Below are positions 1 through 7,969 of a stretch of 64,000 bases of DNA, in pieces. Under the pieces are notes generated by a model. It was not told the DNA's origin and ran no database searches. It was given only the letters and a program-made list of their open reading frames with translations. The stretch spans positions 137,166 through 201,165 of the forward strand of contig CALGUG010000033.1 in the NCBI GenBank assembly GCA_937902315.1, in the 5' to 3' direction. The translations under genes and the position numbers were made by a program. Each line of letters opens with the position of its first letter. Positions within the stretch are counted from its first letter, which is position 1. The DNA comes from an uncultured Chloroflexales bacterium (GTDB lineage Bacteria > Chloroflexota > Chloroflexia > Chloroflexales > Chloroflexaceae).

Positions 1-480
1 GTTGTCGAGCAGACCGCCGTATTCGCGGGCGAAGGGCACGCCTTGAGCGACACACTGGTCGATAATGTTCGACGAGATCTCGGCCAAGCGATAGACGTTG
101 GCCTCACGGGCGCGGAAGTCGCCGCCCTTGATCGTATCGTAGAAGAGGCGATAGACGCTGTCGCCGTCGTTGCGGTAGTTCTTAGCAGCGTTGATACCAC
201 CTTGAGCAGCGATCGAGTGAGCGCGACGTGGGCTGTCTTGGTAGCAGAAACAGAGCACATTGTAGCCCTGCTCGCCCAAGGTTGCTGCAGCAGAGGCGCC
301 AGCCAAGCCGGAACCTACAATGATGATGGTGTGTTTACGGCGGTTGGCTGGGTTGACCAGCTTCATGTTGAATTTGTGCTGGGTCCACTTCTCTGCCAGT
401 GGCCCGGGCGGAATATTCGAATTCACCTGTGGCTCGGCCGCAACGGTGAAGAATTCATTTTTGTCTGTAGCACTAGCCAT
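1..480 (-). CDS. sdhA: Succinate dehydrogenase/fumarate reductase flavoprotein subunit (N-terminal part)
   Basis: The first 160 residues are in the window and the gene runs off the left edge. The flavoprotein subunit oxidises succinate to fumarate in complex II at the membrane. An FAD dinucleotide-binding motif GSGLAG lies at residues 56-61. The stretch HSIAAQGGINAAKNY at 88-102 carries the histidine (88) that in this family binds FAD covalently. The N-terminus before the Rossmann fold is about 45 residues long, as in the Bacillus/epsilon-type enzymes paired with a single cytochrome b558. The start is the ATG at 480, preceded by a GCGGAG-like ribosome site. It follows sdhC after 16 bases, so the two are co-transcribed. 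sdhB is expected just outside the window but is not seen. Confidence 0.95.
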   Translation of the reverse strand, partial: MASATDKNEFFTVAAEPQVNSNIPPGPLAEKWTQHKFNMKLVNPANRRKHTIIIVGSGLAGASAAATLGEQGYNVLCFCYQDSPRRAHSIAAQGGINAAKNYRNDGDSVYRLFYDTIKGGDFRAREANVYRLAEISSNIIDQCVAQGVPFAREYGGLLDN

Positions 481-496
481 AATCGTCCGCTCCGCT

Positions 497-1174
497 TTAT
501 TTTACAATGCCCAAAAGGACCGAAATCGGTACGATTGAGAAACCGATAAAGAGCAAGATGCCTGAAGCTTGAGCTAGGCGTCTGAAGAACAGGTCGGTGC
601 GTCGTGAATTGAGGCCCAGGCTTTGGAACATACTCCATACGCCATGGTAGAGGTGCATGCCTAATGCCGCCATCGCGACCAAATAGACAGCTACGCTAAT
701 TGGGTTCTGGAAGCCTGAAACGAGATTATGATAAGGATCGTTTGGAATAAAGTTCGAGTGGGCATTGCCAAGGGTCAAATGCATCAAATGATAGACTAGG
801 AATAAGAAAATCGCAGTGCCACCGTAACGTAGTGTTTTGGTTGCGAAAGAAGATTGAACGGTGTCTTTCTTTGCATATTTGACCGGACGGCTTGCCAAGT
901 CGCGGCGCGACAGATCGATCGCCATCCAAACGTGGGTAATAACTGCAACTAACAGAACGATTCGTACCACCCAGAGCAAACCAGTATGTGGCACGAACGG
1001 TTGGCCTATTGTGCGTAAACCTTCAGCGTAAGCGTTAAATTCTTCGCGACCTTCAAAAGCATGAAAGTTACCGGCCATGTGAGCGATCACAAAGCCGTAA
1101 CCTATCGCACCACTAACAGCCATCAGCATTTTTTTGCCGATTGTGGTACGGGTAAACGATACTACCGCCGCCAT
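497..1174 (-). CDS. sdhC: Succinate dehydrogenase cytochrome b558 subunit
   Basis: 225 residues. This membrane anchor of complex II carries haem b and passes electrons to quinone. Five hydrophobic segments are visible, with conserved-looking histidines in or beside them (in GYGFVIAHMAGN, VITHVWMAID, VYHLMHLTLGN, MHLYHGVWS), fitting the diheme SdhC/b558 family. An upstream in-frame ATG at 1198 exists, but the ATG at 1174 has an AAGGAG site 5-6 bases before it and begins the normal family N-terminus (MAAVVSFTRTTIGKKMLMA), so 1174 is chosen. It is the first gene of the sdh operon, 16 bases before sdhA. Confidence 0.93.
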   Translation of the reverse strand: MAAVVSFTRTTIGKKMLMAVSGAIGYGFVIAHMAGNFHAFEGREEFNAYAEGLRTIGQPFVPHTGLLWVVRIVLLVAVITHVWMAIDLSRRDLASRPVKYAKKDTVQSSFATKTLRYGGTAIFLFLVYHLMHLTLGNAHSNFIPNDPYHNLVSGFQNPISVAVYLVAMAALGMHLYHGVWSMFQSLGLNSRRTDLFFRRLAQASGILLFIGFSIVPISVLLGIVK

Positions 1175-1312
1175 CGTTGCTCCTTTCCTCGCAAACAATC
1201 AAGTGCAACGGGTCTCGCTAACGCAAGACCGAGAGATCGCACTTAGTTTCAGGCATTTGATGGTAAAAAGAAGTAACCTAATCGTAGTCATTTATTTACG
1301 AGCGCACCTTCC

Positions 1313-1341
1313 ATTATAGTCCCATGCAAACTTGTTGTCTA
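1313..1341 (-). promoter_or_regulatory. Probable sigma-70 promoter of the sdh operon
   Basis: On the minus strand, TAGACA (1341-1336) and TATAAT (1318-1313) are separated by 17 bases. The predicted start near 1306 leaves a leader of about 130 bases before sdhC. This is sequence match only. Confidence 0.55.
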
Positions 1342-1778
1342 TTTAAGACTAGCGCTTTACAACGCCCTAGAAAGCTGTTAGTAGTTTGTTCGCTTACAAA
1401 TAGCACCAAAGATAAGGGCTATAGAATGCGATAAAGTCAAAATGACACTAGCACTTTGACGCAAGAAAGCAATAACTATTGATTATAAATGAAATAGTAA
1501 ATATGTCTATAGCCAATAGTGAGAAAATGATCATATCTTATTATAGACAGTTTTAAGCTATTTAGACATAAAGGAAACCCGCCCTACTTTGTGAAAGTAG
1601 GCTTTAAGTTTCTGCTTCATGAGCGATCGGCTTGTAGCTCGACCTTTTTGATAGAGAAACGCTTGGAGTTAGGAAAATCGACTGTAGCTTGTGTTTTAAT
1701 GGGGTTATAGCAACAGAAAATGTGTAAAGGCTATTGATGGAGATAACGAAACTGCTAGAAGTCGATCGCGAGTGTAGG
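1342..1778. other. Intergenic stretch, no gene seen
   Basis: AT-rich DNA between the sdh promoter and the end of the AAA+ gene. The only structure noted is a perfect 8-bp hairpin, CCTACTTT gtg AAAGTAGG, at 1583-1601, followed on the plus strand by a loosely T-rich stretch. The short minus-strand reading frame at 1604-1819 has no ribosome site and no recognisable motif. Confidence 0.4.
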
Positions 1779-1813
1779 ATATGGTTGGTGAAAACTAGTT
1801 CCACCAACCATAT
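1779..1813 (-). terminator. Stem-loop after the AAA+ ATPase gene
   Basis: A perfect 12-bp inverted repeat (ATATGGTTGGTG / CACCAACCATAT) with an 11-base loop lies 35 bases past the stop codon at 1849. There is no clear U-tract, so it may be a weak terminator or an mRNA 3' end stabiliser. Confidence 0.45.
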
Positions 1814-1848
1814 CGACAAAGCCTAAGCGAGCAGCGCGAAAAAAGTTC

Positions 1849-3456
1849 CTATTCGAGACGCACTTTCGCACCGAAGTCCTGGCGCTCTTTGCTTACGAAG
1901 TAAGTCGCACAGGCGGCGTCGATCAAGTCGGGGTTGAGCGTGATCTTTTCCATATTGTATTTGCCGATCGAGATCATCTGGTCGAGGATGTCGCGCGGCT
2001 GACACATACGGAAGGGCCGATTATCGGGCTTGTACCACTTCTCGATCAGATAATCCAAACCTCGATCGTCGTAGGGCACCTTACGGCTCTTACAGACCAA
2101 ACCCCAGATCTTGCGCCATTGAGTCTCGTCGGGGTCGACGACATTGATCTTAAACTTGATACGTCGCAAGAAGGCTTCGTCGGCGATGTCGTGCGGGTCG
2201 AGATTGGTCGAGAAGATGATCAACTGGTCGAAGGGAATCTCCAGCTTGTTGCCGGTCGCGGTCGTCAAGTAGTCGAAGCGCTTTTCGAGCGGCACAATCC
2301 AGCGGTTGAGCAGGTCCATTGGGCGGCACATCTGGCGACCGAAGTCGTCGATCAAGAAGATGCCACCGTTGGCCTTCATCTGGAAGGGCGCTTCATAAAC
2401 GCGCGAAGCCTCGTTGTAGGTCAGGTCGAGCATGGGCAAGGTAAGCTCGCCACCGGTGATCACAACGGGGCGTTTGATGCATACCCAGCGGCGGTCGTAC
2501 TCGCCAAGTTCTTCATCGTTGACAGCGGCCAGCTCGTGGACGATCGGGTCGTAGACCTTGATGATCTGGCCGTCGGCTTCGACCGCATAGGGAATGAAGA
2601 TCGCGTCGCCCATGAGGCGTGTGATGCGCTCGGCGATACTGGTCTTGCCGTTGCCGGGGTAGCCGAACAAGAAGACCGACGAGCCGGAGTTCACGGCCGG
2701 ACCGACATCGTTCAAAATCGCATCGCTGATGATCAAGTCCGAGAAGGCTTTGCGAATATTGCGGCGAGTCACCACAACGTTCCTGATCGTCTGGGCACGC
2801 ACTGCTTCGACATAGGCGCTCAGCGGTACGGGCGCTGCACCCGCATACTGAGTCTTCAGCATCGCTTCGTTAGCTGCTTGGTTACCCTTGCTGGTCAAGA
2901 CATATTCGTAGTTGAAATCGCCATAGCCCTTCTGGCCCGCGATATCGATATACTCGGCGCGGCGCAGATCGTTTAAGAGCGGCTCGACTACGCCATAGAA
3001 GAGTTGAAGATGCTCGGCCAAGGCGGCGCCGGTGATACGGCTCTTGTTATAGATCACACGCAGAATCATCTCGTTTAACAGCGTGCGGTTGAGGCCGGTC
3101 TCCTCTGCCGTTCCAGGCATAGGTGGAATGAACGAATTGGTATTGGGAGGCGCGCCGTCATCGGTCGGTGGAGCTTCACCTAGCATGGTCGCATTGTGAA
3201 ATGTACCTGCTTGTTTCGCTTCGGCGACGAGCTGCTGTAGCTCGTTGATATGCATCTGAAGGTGAGCGATCGCCGGGATATCGTTCTCTTCACGCGCTTC
3301 TTGCAGACAGACGTGAAGGGCACGGGCGACAACGTATTTCACACCATCTCGATATAAATGATGAAGATAACGTTTGGGACGAGCGTAACAGTCATTGCTA
3401 TGATCTGTACGGCTCATCATCTCTTCATATGATTCTTGGTCTAGCAGATAACGCAT
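1849..3456 (-). CDS. AAA+ ATPase with N-terminal helical/winged-helix region
   Basis: 535 residues. The C-terminal half is an AAA+ ATPase of the MoxR/dynein-like sort. Walker A is GYPGNGKTS (265-273), Walker B is IFLIDDFG (366-373), a sensor-1-like FSTN follows, and an arginine pair (FLRRIKFK) lies beyond it. Residues about 120-200 look like a winged-helix segment (ITGAALAEHL, LLNDLRRAEYI, then a YVLTSKG wing). Residues 40-85 are helical. Proteins of this layout are common in Chloroflexota and are annotated only as ATPases. The cellular partner is not evident from the neighbours. The start at 3456 has a GAGAGG site about 16 bases upstream, which is rather distant. The gene is monocistronic by position. 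Function is unknown beyond nucleotide-driven remodelling, which is inferred from the family. Confidence 0.85.
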   Translation of the reverse strand: MRYLLDQESYEEMMSRTDHSNDCYARPKRYLHHLYRDGVKYVVARALHVCLQEAREENDIPAIAHLQMHINELQQLVAEAKQAGTFHNATMLGEAPPTDDGAPPNTNSFIPPMPGTAEETGLNRTLLNEMILRVIYNKSRITGAALAEHLQLFYGVVEPLLNDLRRAEYIDIAGQKGYGDFNYEYVLTSKGNQAANEAMLKTQYAGAAPVPLSAYVEAVRAQTIRNVVVTRRNIRKAFSDLIISDAILNDVGPAVNSGSSVFLFGYPGNGKTSIAERITRLMGDAIFIPYAVEADGQIIKVYDPIVHELAAVNDEELGEYDRRWVCIKRPVVITGGELTLPMLDLTYNEASRVYEAPFQMKANGGIFLIDDFGRQMCRPMDLLNRWIVPLEKRFDYLTTATGNKLEIPFDQLIIFSTNLDPHDIADEAFLRRIKFKINVVDPDETQWRKIWGLVCKSRKVPYDDRGLDYLIEKWYKPDNRPFRMCQPRDILDQMISIGKYNMEKITLNPDLIDAACATYFVSKERQDFGAKVRLE

Positions 3457-3900
3457 AACAAGTCACATCCTCTCGTGCGATCACAGTGCGATCAATGGCA
3501 TATTAAAAAGGCAGCAACGATCACCATTGATCGAAGGCAGACCGAGCGACACGGCTTGGTTGAATGTGCGTTTGCCTTCAATGAAGCGTCTGGAAGTTCT
3601 TTTGGGAAGCTTCACTTGCACCACATGTATAGTAGCGTTTGGCTATAACCAGAATAGTAGTATGGACACTATTAAAAAACGGTTTGTATAGAAGAAGAAA
3701 CTGTTTGTAGTTAGCGTACAGAGCAACACGAAGTGGTACAGATTGCTTTGGAAAGCCTTGTTTCCGCATCAATGCCGAGGAGCGACCGTTAGATCGTTAA
3801 CGTGCGCTTAGTTGCGGTTTTAGAGCTCTGCAATAAGCAAAATACCTTCTGCTAACTTGAGTCGTAGGGAGATTGTGATAATTGTCTTTGTTTAACACTC
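3457..3900. other. Intergenic stretch, no gene seen
   Basis: Holds the presumed promoter side of the AAA+ gene. A short minus-strand reading frame at 3578-3772 has no ribosome site or familiar motif. No convincing RNA structure was found. Confidence 0.35.
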
Positions 3901-3936
3901 TATAATGCCAAATCTGTTTGATCAGTTCAGCACTTT

Positions 3937-3996
3937 GGCGGCTGGCTCTCTTCCCCAAAGCGGGCTGCTAGCGCGTCCGCCTACGGCTACCAACAG
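3937..3996 (+). repeat. Dispersed repeat family A, copy 1
   Basis: Begins GGCGGCTGG and ends with the core GCGTCCGCCTACGGCTACC (3973-3991). It sits in a larger unit of about 150 bp (3905-4075) that recurs inverted at 6820-6965. Confidence 0.8.
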
Positions 3997-4080
3997 CTCG
4001 CCCATAAGCAGGGCGTTGTAGTTGTGTGTCGAGAGACTGCCCCAAAATCCAATGATTCAAGCGGATCTCGTATAAGATAG

Positions 4081-4117
4081 AAACAGGCACAGCTCCAGCA
4101 AGGAACTGTGCCTGTTT
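4081..4117 (-). terminator. Intrinsic terminator after the Gfo/Idh/MocA gene
   Basis: A perfect 12-bp stem (AAACAGGCACAG / CTGTGCCTGTTT) with an inner TCC/GGA pairing. On the minus strand it is followed by TTTCTATCTTAT. It lies about 120 bases past the stop at 4235. The plus-strand side is also T-rich, so it may work in both directions. Confidence 0.6.
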
Positions 4118-4234
4118 GTTATCAAATTTGGCCTTCAGCAGACTGGAACCAGACAATGCTTGCTTGGCCGTTTTCGTTTCCCAGCATCACAAACATGCAG
4201 GTAAACGGTTTTGCTATAAGCGCAATAGCTTCGA

Positions 4235-5245
4235 TTAACGGATGATGGTATGAACGGGAATAGTACGGCGCTCTAAGGAAGCGCGGTAGGCAGCATCGAG
4301 CACGCGATTGGTCGCTAAGCCATCTTCGCCGCTGACCGCAGGCGCTCGCCCGATCGCAACGCTCTGAACGAAATCGTTGACCAAGCCGATGTGGGTCGGC
4401 TTAGGGGGCGGGAGGGTTTGGTATTCGACCTCGTGTCCATAGCGATACAGTTCGAGTCTGCCTTCTTCCAGATGGCTGATAACGATTCGACCGTTTGTGC
4501 CGTTGATCTCGAGACGGTCCACCCGTTCGCGCATATTCCAATAGAAGCCGAGCAGTGCATGCGCGCCGTTTTCGAAAGCGAGCAGCAGCGATGCACTATC
4601 TTCAACCTCTATCTTTTGGGTTTGGGTGCTAACAAGGGCACGCACCTCGGCGAGCGGGCCTAAGAGATAGAGCAGCAAGTCGATACGATGGCTGCCGATA
4701 TCCATTAACACGCCGCCGCCCGCCAATTCTGGAATGCTGCGCCAGAGGCTGTTGGCCTGTTGATCTTTGCCCGTAAAGAACGAGCCGAACAAGCACTGGG
4801 CCTGAATAACTTGGCCGATCGCGCGTTCGCCCAGCAATTCGCGCACGCGTGTGATCACCGGGTAGAAACGTCGATAGTAGGCGACGCCGAGCTGAACTCC
4901 GGCCCGCTTGCAGACTGCAATCATTTCTTCGCAATCGCCGCTTGTTAGGCCCATGGGTTTTTCAACCAAGATGTGCTTTCCGGCCTGAGCGGCTGCGATA
5001 GTGTGTTCGCGATGCGCATACACGGGCGACGCTACGTAGATCGCATCGATCTCTGGGTCAGCAAGCAAGGCATCAACTGAGGTATAAAAGCGAGGGATAT
5101 TGTGGCGTGTTGCAAAGTCTTGAGCCGCTTTTGGATCGCGGCGCATCGAAGCTACAACCATCGAATCAGCTGCCTGTTGAAGGGCAGGCCCGCCCTTCTT
5201 CTCGGCCACATCGCCGCTTCCTAGAATGCCCCAGCGGAGTGTCAT
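4235..5245 (-). CDS. Gfo/Idh/MocA family NAD(P)-dependent oxidoreductase
   Basis: 336 residues, the normal length for the family. An N-terminal Rossmann fold begins GILGSGDVAEK (residues about 6-16), and the signature EKPMGLT follows near residue 95. The C-terminal half is the usual alpha/beta substrate domain, with GGGVLMDIGSHRIDLLLYLLG, where the histidine after DIGS is commonly catalytic. Members oxidise or epimerise sugars and inositols. The substrate here cannot be read from the sequence. The gene stands alone with a terminator downstream. The start ATG is at 5245. The upstream DNA holds a family B repeat. Confidence 0.9.
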   Translation of the reverse strand: MTLRWGILGSGDVAEKKGGPALQQAADSMVVASMRRDPKAAQDFATRHNIPRFYTSVDALLADPEIDAIYVASPVYAHREHTIAAAQAGKHILVEKPMGLTSGDCEEMIAVCKRAGVQLGVAYYRRFYPVITRVRELLGERAIGQVIQAQCLFGSFFTGKDQQANSLWRSIPELAGGGVLMDIGSHRIDLLLYLLGPLAEVRALVSTQTQKIEVEDSASLLLAFENGAHALLGFYWNMRERVDRLEINGTNGRIVISHLEEGRLELYRYGHEVEYQTLPPPKPTHIGLVNDFVQSVAIGRAPAVSGEDGLATNRVLDAAYRASLERRTIPVHTIIR

Positions 5246-5334
5246 ATTAATCCTTATACGTTTCAGAGCTTACTAACAGTTTTTCTATAAAACCTATTAT
5301 AGCAAGCGTTGTGTAGCCCGTTTTTTACATCCGA

Positions 5335-5464
5335 TATGATACCAAATCTGTTTAAAGGTTTGCGCTCTTGTAACGCAGACAAACAAAAACGGGCACAACA
5401 AACATAGTTACATTCCATTTTGCCGAAGGCCAAATAGAAAGTAATCAACTAGATTTGGTATGAG
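5335..5464 (+). repeat. Dispersed repeat family B (MITE-like), copy 1
   Basis: About 130 bp with inverted ends ATACCAAATCTG and AGATTTGGTAT. The interior matches the other B copies (TCTTGTAACGC, TTCCATT..GCCGAAGGCC). It lacks the internal palindrome. No reading frame is present. Confidence 0.75.
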
Positions 5465-5685
5465 TGCTCTAAAGGCTGAAAACCAAGTTTCGAGTGTGTT
5501 TATGGCGGAATAAGCAAGCGCGGCCTTTAGCAGATGCGAAAGCGCCTTTATGAATCAAACCGGCTAGCGACCCGAAGGGTCACTAGCCGAAATAATACAC
5601 ATCGCATCGCTCAATACTTCTCACACAGGGTTCAAGCGCGCTACTAGATGCGATGGAAGGCGCGCTCTCTCTATATCAAGCAAGC

Positions 5686-6099
5686 CTACGCGGCTGGCTG
5701 TTCTACAACGCTCGGCTCTACGTTAGTCTGCTCTTCGATGGCGGGAGCGCTAACGGGCAAAACATTCTGAACCGTGATACGGCGCGGTTTCAGCGCATCA
5801 GACTTCGGAAGAGTGATGGTTAAGATACCGAATTCATAGCTGGTTTCGACCGCATCTGCGTTCAAAGGCAAGCTAAAGCGGAAACTACGCTTAAAACCTT
5901 CGCCCGAGATAGTAAGAGTTTGATTAGCCAGCTCGATCTCGAGGTCGTTGGGGTTGATACCCGGAATAGTCGCCTTAACGATATACGACTCCTTGGTTTC
6001 GGTTGCGCTGAAACTGACGTTAGGAGAAGTCGTATTTCGGACAGGAATGCTGCGAACTGCGGAAATATATGGGAAAGAACCTAAAATAAGGGTTGTCAT
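5686..6099 (-). CDS. Small heat shock protein, Hsp20/alpha-crystallin family
   Basis: 137 residues. An ATP-independent holdase chaperone that binds unfolding proteins in large oligomers. The alpha-crystallin domain occupies about residues 30-110. The beta strands YIVKATIPGINPNDLEIEL and TLTISGEGF are recognisable, as is the closing GILTITLPKSDALKPRRI, a variant of the family's GVLTVTLPK motif. The C-terminal tail (residues about 115-137) is rich in Pro, Val and Glu and lacks a clear IXI motif, though VLPV may serve. An in-frame ATG exists at 6123, but the ATG at 6099 follows GAGGAG by 8 bases and is preferred. Two direct repeats upstream (6189-6208) may be an operator. Confidence 0.9.
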   Translation of the reverse strand: MTTLILGSFPYISAVRSIPVRNTTSPNVSFSATETKESYIVKATIPGINPNDLEIELANQTLTISGEGFKRSFRFSLPLNADAVETSYEFGILTITLPKSDALKPRRITVQNVLPVSAPAIEEQTNVEPSVVEQPAA

Positions 6100-6188
6100 C
6101 TCTCTAATCTCCTCTACTTTCAATATCTAAACAGATCAATCAACTAACTGACTTTATAATACCAATCGTATGTAAGAAAGACATCAGT

Positions 6189-6208
6189 GCAATGTTAGAG
6201 CAATGTTA
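6189..6208. promoter_or_regulatory. Direct repeat upstream of hsp20, possible operator
   Basis: GCAATGTTA occurs twice with an 11-base period (6189-6197 and 6200-6208), one helical turn apart, about 90 bases before the Hsp20 start. It is not a CIRCE element. The regulatory role is a guess from spacing. Confidence 0.3.
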
Positions 6209-6249
6209 ACGCTAGCATGTTTTGCTGATCGGGTGCTGGGGGCTGGAAT

Positions 6250-6278
6250 TGTGGATAACTTCGTGGATAAGTGGATAA
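6250..6278 (-). other. Cluster of three DnaA-box-like 9-mers
   Basis: On the minus strand, TTATCCACA (6250-6258, perfect), TTATCCACG (6262-6270) and TTATCCACT (6270-6278) lie within 29 bases. A weaker TCTTCCACA follows at 6282-6290. AT-rich DNA lies at about 6470-6660. It could be an origin-type or DnaA-titration site. No dnaA or dnaN gene is in the window. Confidence 0.45.
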
Positions 6279-6694
6279 GCTTGTGGAAGATTTGCTATTC
6301 CTGGGGTTTCAACTTGCTGCTGCGAGCGCTAGTGAGCATGAGTAGGCTGTATCAAGCTCAATTTCGCTTAGAAATAGTTCTATCGCTATAAGCAGCACCT
6401 GCTGCCGGCTTCAATCGGCGAAAGCCGCTTGAAAAAGAGCTTAATCTAGCAAATTCGACAGATCTATGTACACTTAACCTACTAGAATTGCTGAAGGCTA
6501 AGGCATTGTGCTTTCTCTAGAGATTATAGTTGGATCGTTATTTTATATAATGTTCGATGAGAGCATTTTTATTTCAGGCAGCATAGTTTGAGACAGCTTG
6601 GCAAAGCAAGCATACAACTAAAAAATAGTATATAGATCGATGTATATTTTTGTCGAAGACCTATAGTGAAAGAAGAATAGAAGCGCTGCCCAAT
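6279..6694. other. Intergenic AT-rich stretch, no gene seen
   Basis: Lies between the DnaA-box cluster and repeat B copy 2. It is AT-rich, particularly 6530-6660, with no plausible reading frame or RNA gene. Relevant only if the neighbouring boxes are an origin. Confidence 0.35.
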
Positions 6695-6820
6695 TTTATA
6701 CCGAATCCAAGTAAAAACTTGGCCTCTTGTAAGGTAGGAAAGACAAAACAGGGAAAGAAATAGTTAAGTTCCATTCCGCCGAAAGCCAAATAACGAGTAA
6801 TCTAGCGATTTAGTATGATA
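6695..6820 (+). repeat. Dispersed repeat family B, copy 2
   Basis: A diverged B copy (TATACCGAATCC at the left end, GATTTAGTATGATA at the right) with the interior GTTCCATTCCGCCGAAAGCC. It abuts an A copy and a third B copy, forming a repeat nest from 6695 to 7086. Confidence 0.65.
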
Positions 6821-6894
6821 CGAAATCCGCTTGAATCGTTGGATTTTGGGATGGTCTTTCGGTACACAGCTACAACAGCCCGGTTTCGGGCAAG

Positions 6895-6954
6895 CTGTTG
6901 GTAGCCGTAGGCGGACGCGCTAACAGCCTGCTTTGGGGAAGAGAGCCAGCCGCC
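6895..6954 (-). repeat. Dispersed repeat family A, copy 2
   Basis: Core at 6899-6918 read on the minus strand, with the GGCGG end at 6950-6954. The surrounding 6820-6965 is the inverted counterpart of 3905-4075. Confidence 0.8.
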
Positions 6955-6962
6955 AGACTACC

Positions 6963-7086
6963 GATACTAAATCCGGTAGACTACTTACTTTTTGGCCTTT
7001 GGCAGAGCGGAACGTGACTCTCCTTTTCCCGGCTTTTCGTTTTTCTGAGCGAAGAGCATGCACGTCTGTAAAGGGATTTGATATGA
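6963..7086 (-). repeat. Dispersed repeat family B, copy 3
   Basis: Inverted relative to copies 1 and 2. It contains GGCCTTTGGCAGAGCGGAAC and ends in GGGATTTGATAT. The internal palindrome is absent. Confidence 0.65.
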
Positions 7087-7103
7087 ACTGATCAAAAGGA
7101 TTT

Positions 7104-7131
7104 GATAAAAAGAGCGAGGCTTTGCCTCGCT
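7104..7131 (-). terminator. Intrinsic terminator of the azl operon
   Basis: Stem AGCGAGGC / GCCTCGCT (7113-7120, 7124-7131) with a 3-base loop, followed on the minus strand by CTTTTTATC. It lies about 55 bases past the azlD stop. Confidence 0.75.
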
Positions 7132-7184
7132 ATCGAAAATCTACCCTATCTTGCGTATGGCGCTTCTTTTGAGCGTAAAAGCAG

Positions 7185-7502
7185 CTATAAACCGAGCCAA
7201 CGTAGCAACCAGAAGCAGAGCAGTCCCGCAATAATTGTCAGTAGGATATTGCCGTTTCGCCAAGCTACGATGGCGGCGACGATACCTGCAAGCACTTCAG
7301 CTCCGAATCTAAGGCTGGGCCCTTGATCGAGTTGTTTGACCAAGAGTGGTGGTACAACCAGCGCTGTATAGATTGCGACCGGCACAAAGCTGAGCCAAGT
7401 TGTGAGCCAAGCAGGCAGCTCTTTCCGCATCACAATCAGCGGGAGCGCGCGCGCAGCATAGGTGACCAGCGCCATACCGAGCAATGTAAGCCATATATCC
7501 AT
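7185..7502 (-). CDS. azlD: AzlD-type small subunit of branched-chain amino acid exporter
   Basis: 105 residues with four hydrophobic segments (about 5-20, 37-55, 66-82 and 85-102), the usual size of AzlD. With AzlC it forms an inner-membrane exporter of branched-chain amino acids or analogues. The motif TYAARALPLIVMR near the N-terminus, followed by LPAWLTTWLSFVPVAIYTALVVPPLL, is typical of the family. It is the last gene of an azlC-GNAT-azlD operon, 8 bases after the acetyltransferase gene, and is followed by a good terminator. Confidence 0.88.
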   Translation of the reverse strand: MDIWLTLLGMALVTYAARALPLIVMRKELPAWLTTWLSFVPVAIYTALVVPPLLVKQLDQGPSLRFGAEVLAGIVAAIVAWRNGNILLTIIAGLLCFWLLRWLGL

Positions 7503-7510
7503 CTGCTTCC

Positions 7511-7966
7511 TCAGCTCTCTCTGTTGCCTGATTGGCGTTTGTAGACATCGGGGTCGTGGCGCCGCATTATTCGCCTAGGATCATCGAGTGTTTTAAAGCC
7601 GAAGCGTTCGTATAAACCGTGTGCATCGCGGGTTGCTAAATGCCAGTTACGTAAATCTTGCAGCTCTGGGTAGGTGACAATCGTTTCGATCAGCCATTTG
7701 CCTAGACCATGGCCACGATACTGCTCGTCGATATAGACATCTCCGACATAGGCAAAGGTGGCGAAATCGCTGACTACACGCGCGATACCGACCTGCTTTT
7801 GGCCCGTGTATATGCCAAAAACAAACGAATGCTCAATCGAACGCTCGACGATCTCGCGTGGAATACCTTCTGCCCAATAGGTCGAGCTCAACCAAGCGTG
7901 GATCCTATCGACATCGAGACGCGCCTTATCGATGCTGATCGTGAATTCGCCACGTTGCCATTCCAT
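7511..7966 (-). CDS. GNAT family N-acetyltransferase
   Basis: 151 residues. The fold of acetyl-CoA-dependent N-acyltransferases is visible: strand 4 VGDVYIDEQYRGHGLGKWLIETI contains the acetyl-CoA pyrophosphate-binding motif Q-YRGHGLG, and the C-terminal YERFGFKTL is the usual last strand region. The N-terminal FTISIDKARLDVDRIHAWLSSTYWAEGIP resembles the YjgM/Ygi-like subgroup. The acceptor is not predictable. It lies between azlC (3 bases upstream) and azlD (8 bases downstream), which suggests co-expression with amino acid export and perhaps detoxification of an amino acid analogue (inference). Confidence 0.88.
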   Translation of the reverse strand: MEWQRGEFTISIDKARLDVDRIHAWLSSTYWAEGIPREIVERSIEHSFVFGIYTGQKQVGIARVVSDFATFAYVGDVYIDEQYRGHGLGKWLIETIVTYPELQDLRNWHLATRDAHGLYERFGFKTLDDPRRIMRRHDPDVYKRQSGNRES

Positions 7967-7969
7967 ACC

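Noticed and set aside
1583..1601. Strong terminator at the 8-bp hairpin in the sdh/AAA+ gap
   Set aside because: Only 8 pairs, weak T-tract and no gene ending nearby on the plus strand.
6250..6700. Calling this region the chromosomal origin outright
   Set aside because: Only three good boxes, no dnaA/dnaN/parA nearby and no clear strand switch of genes. Kept as a candidate cluster only.
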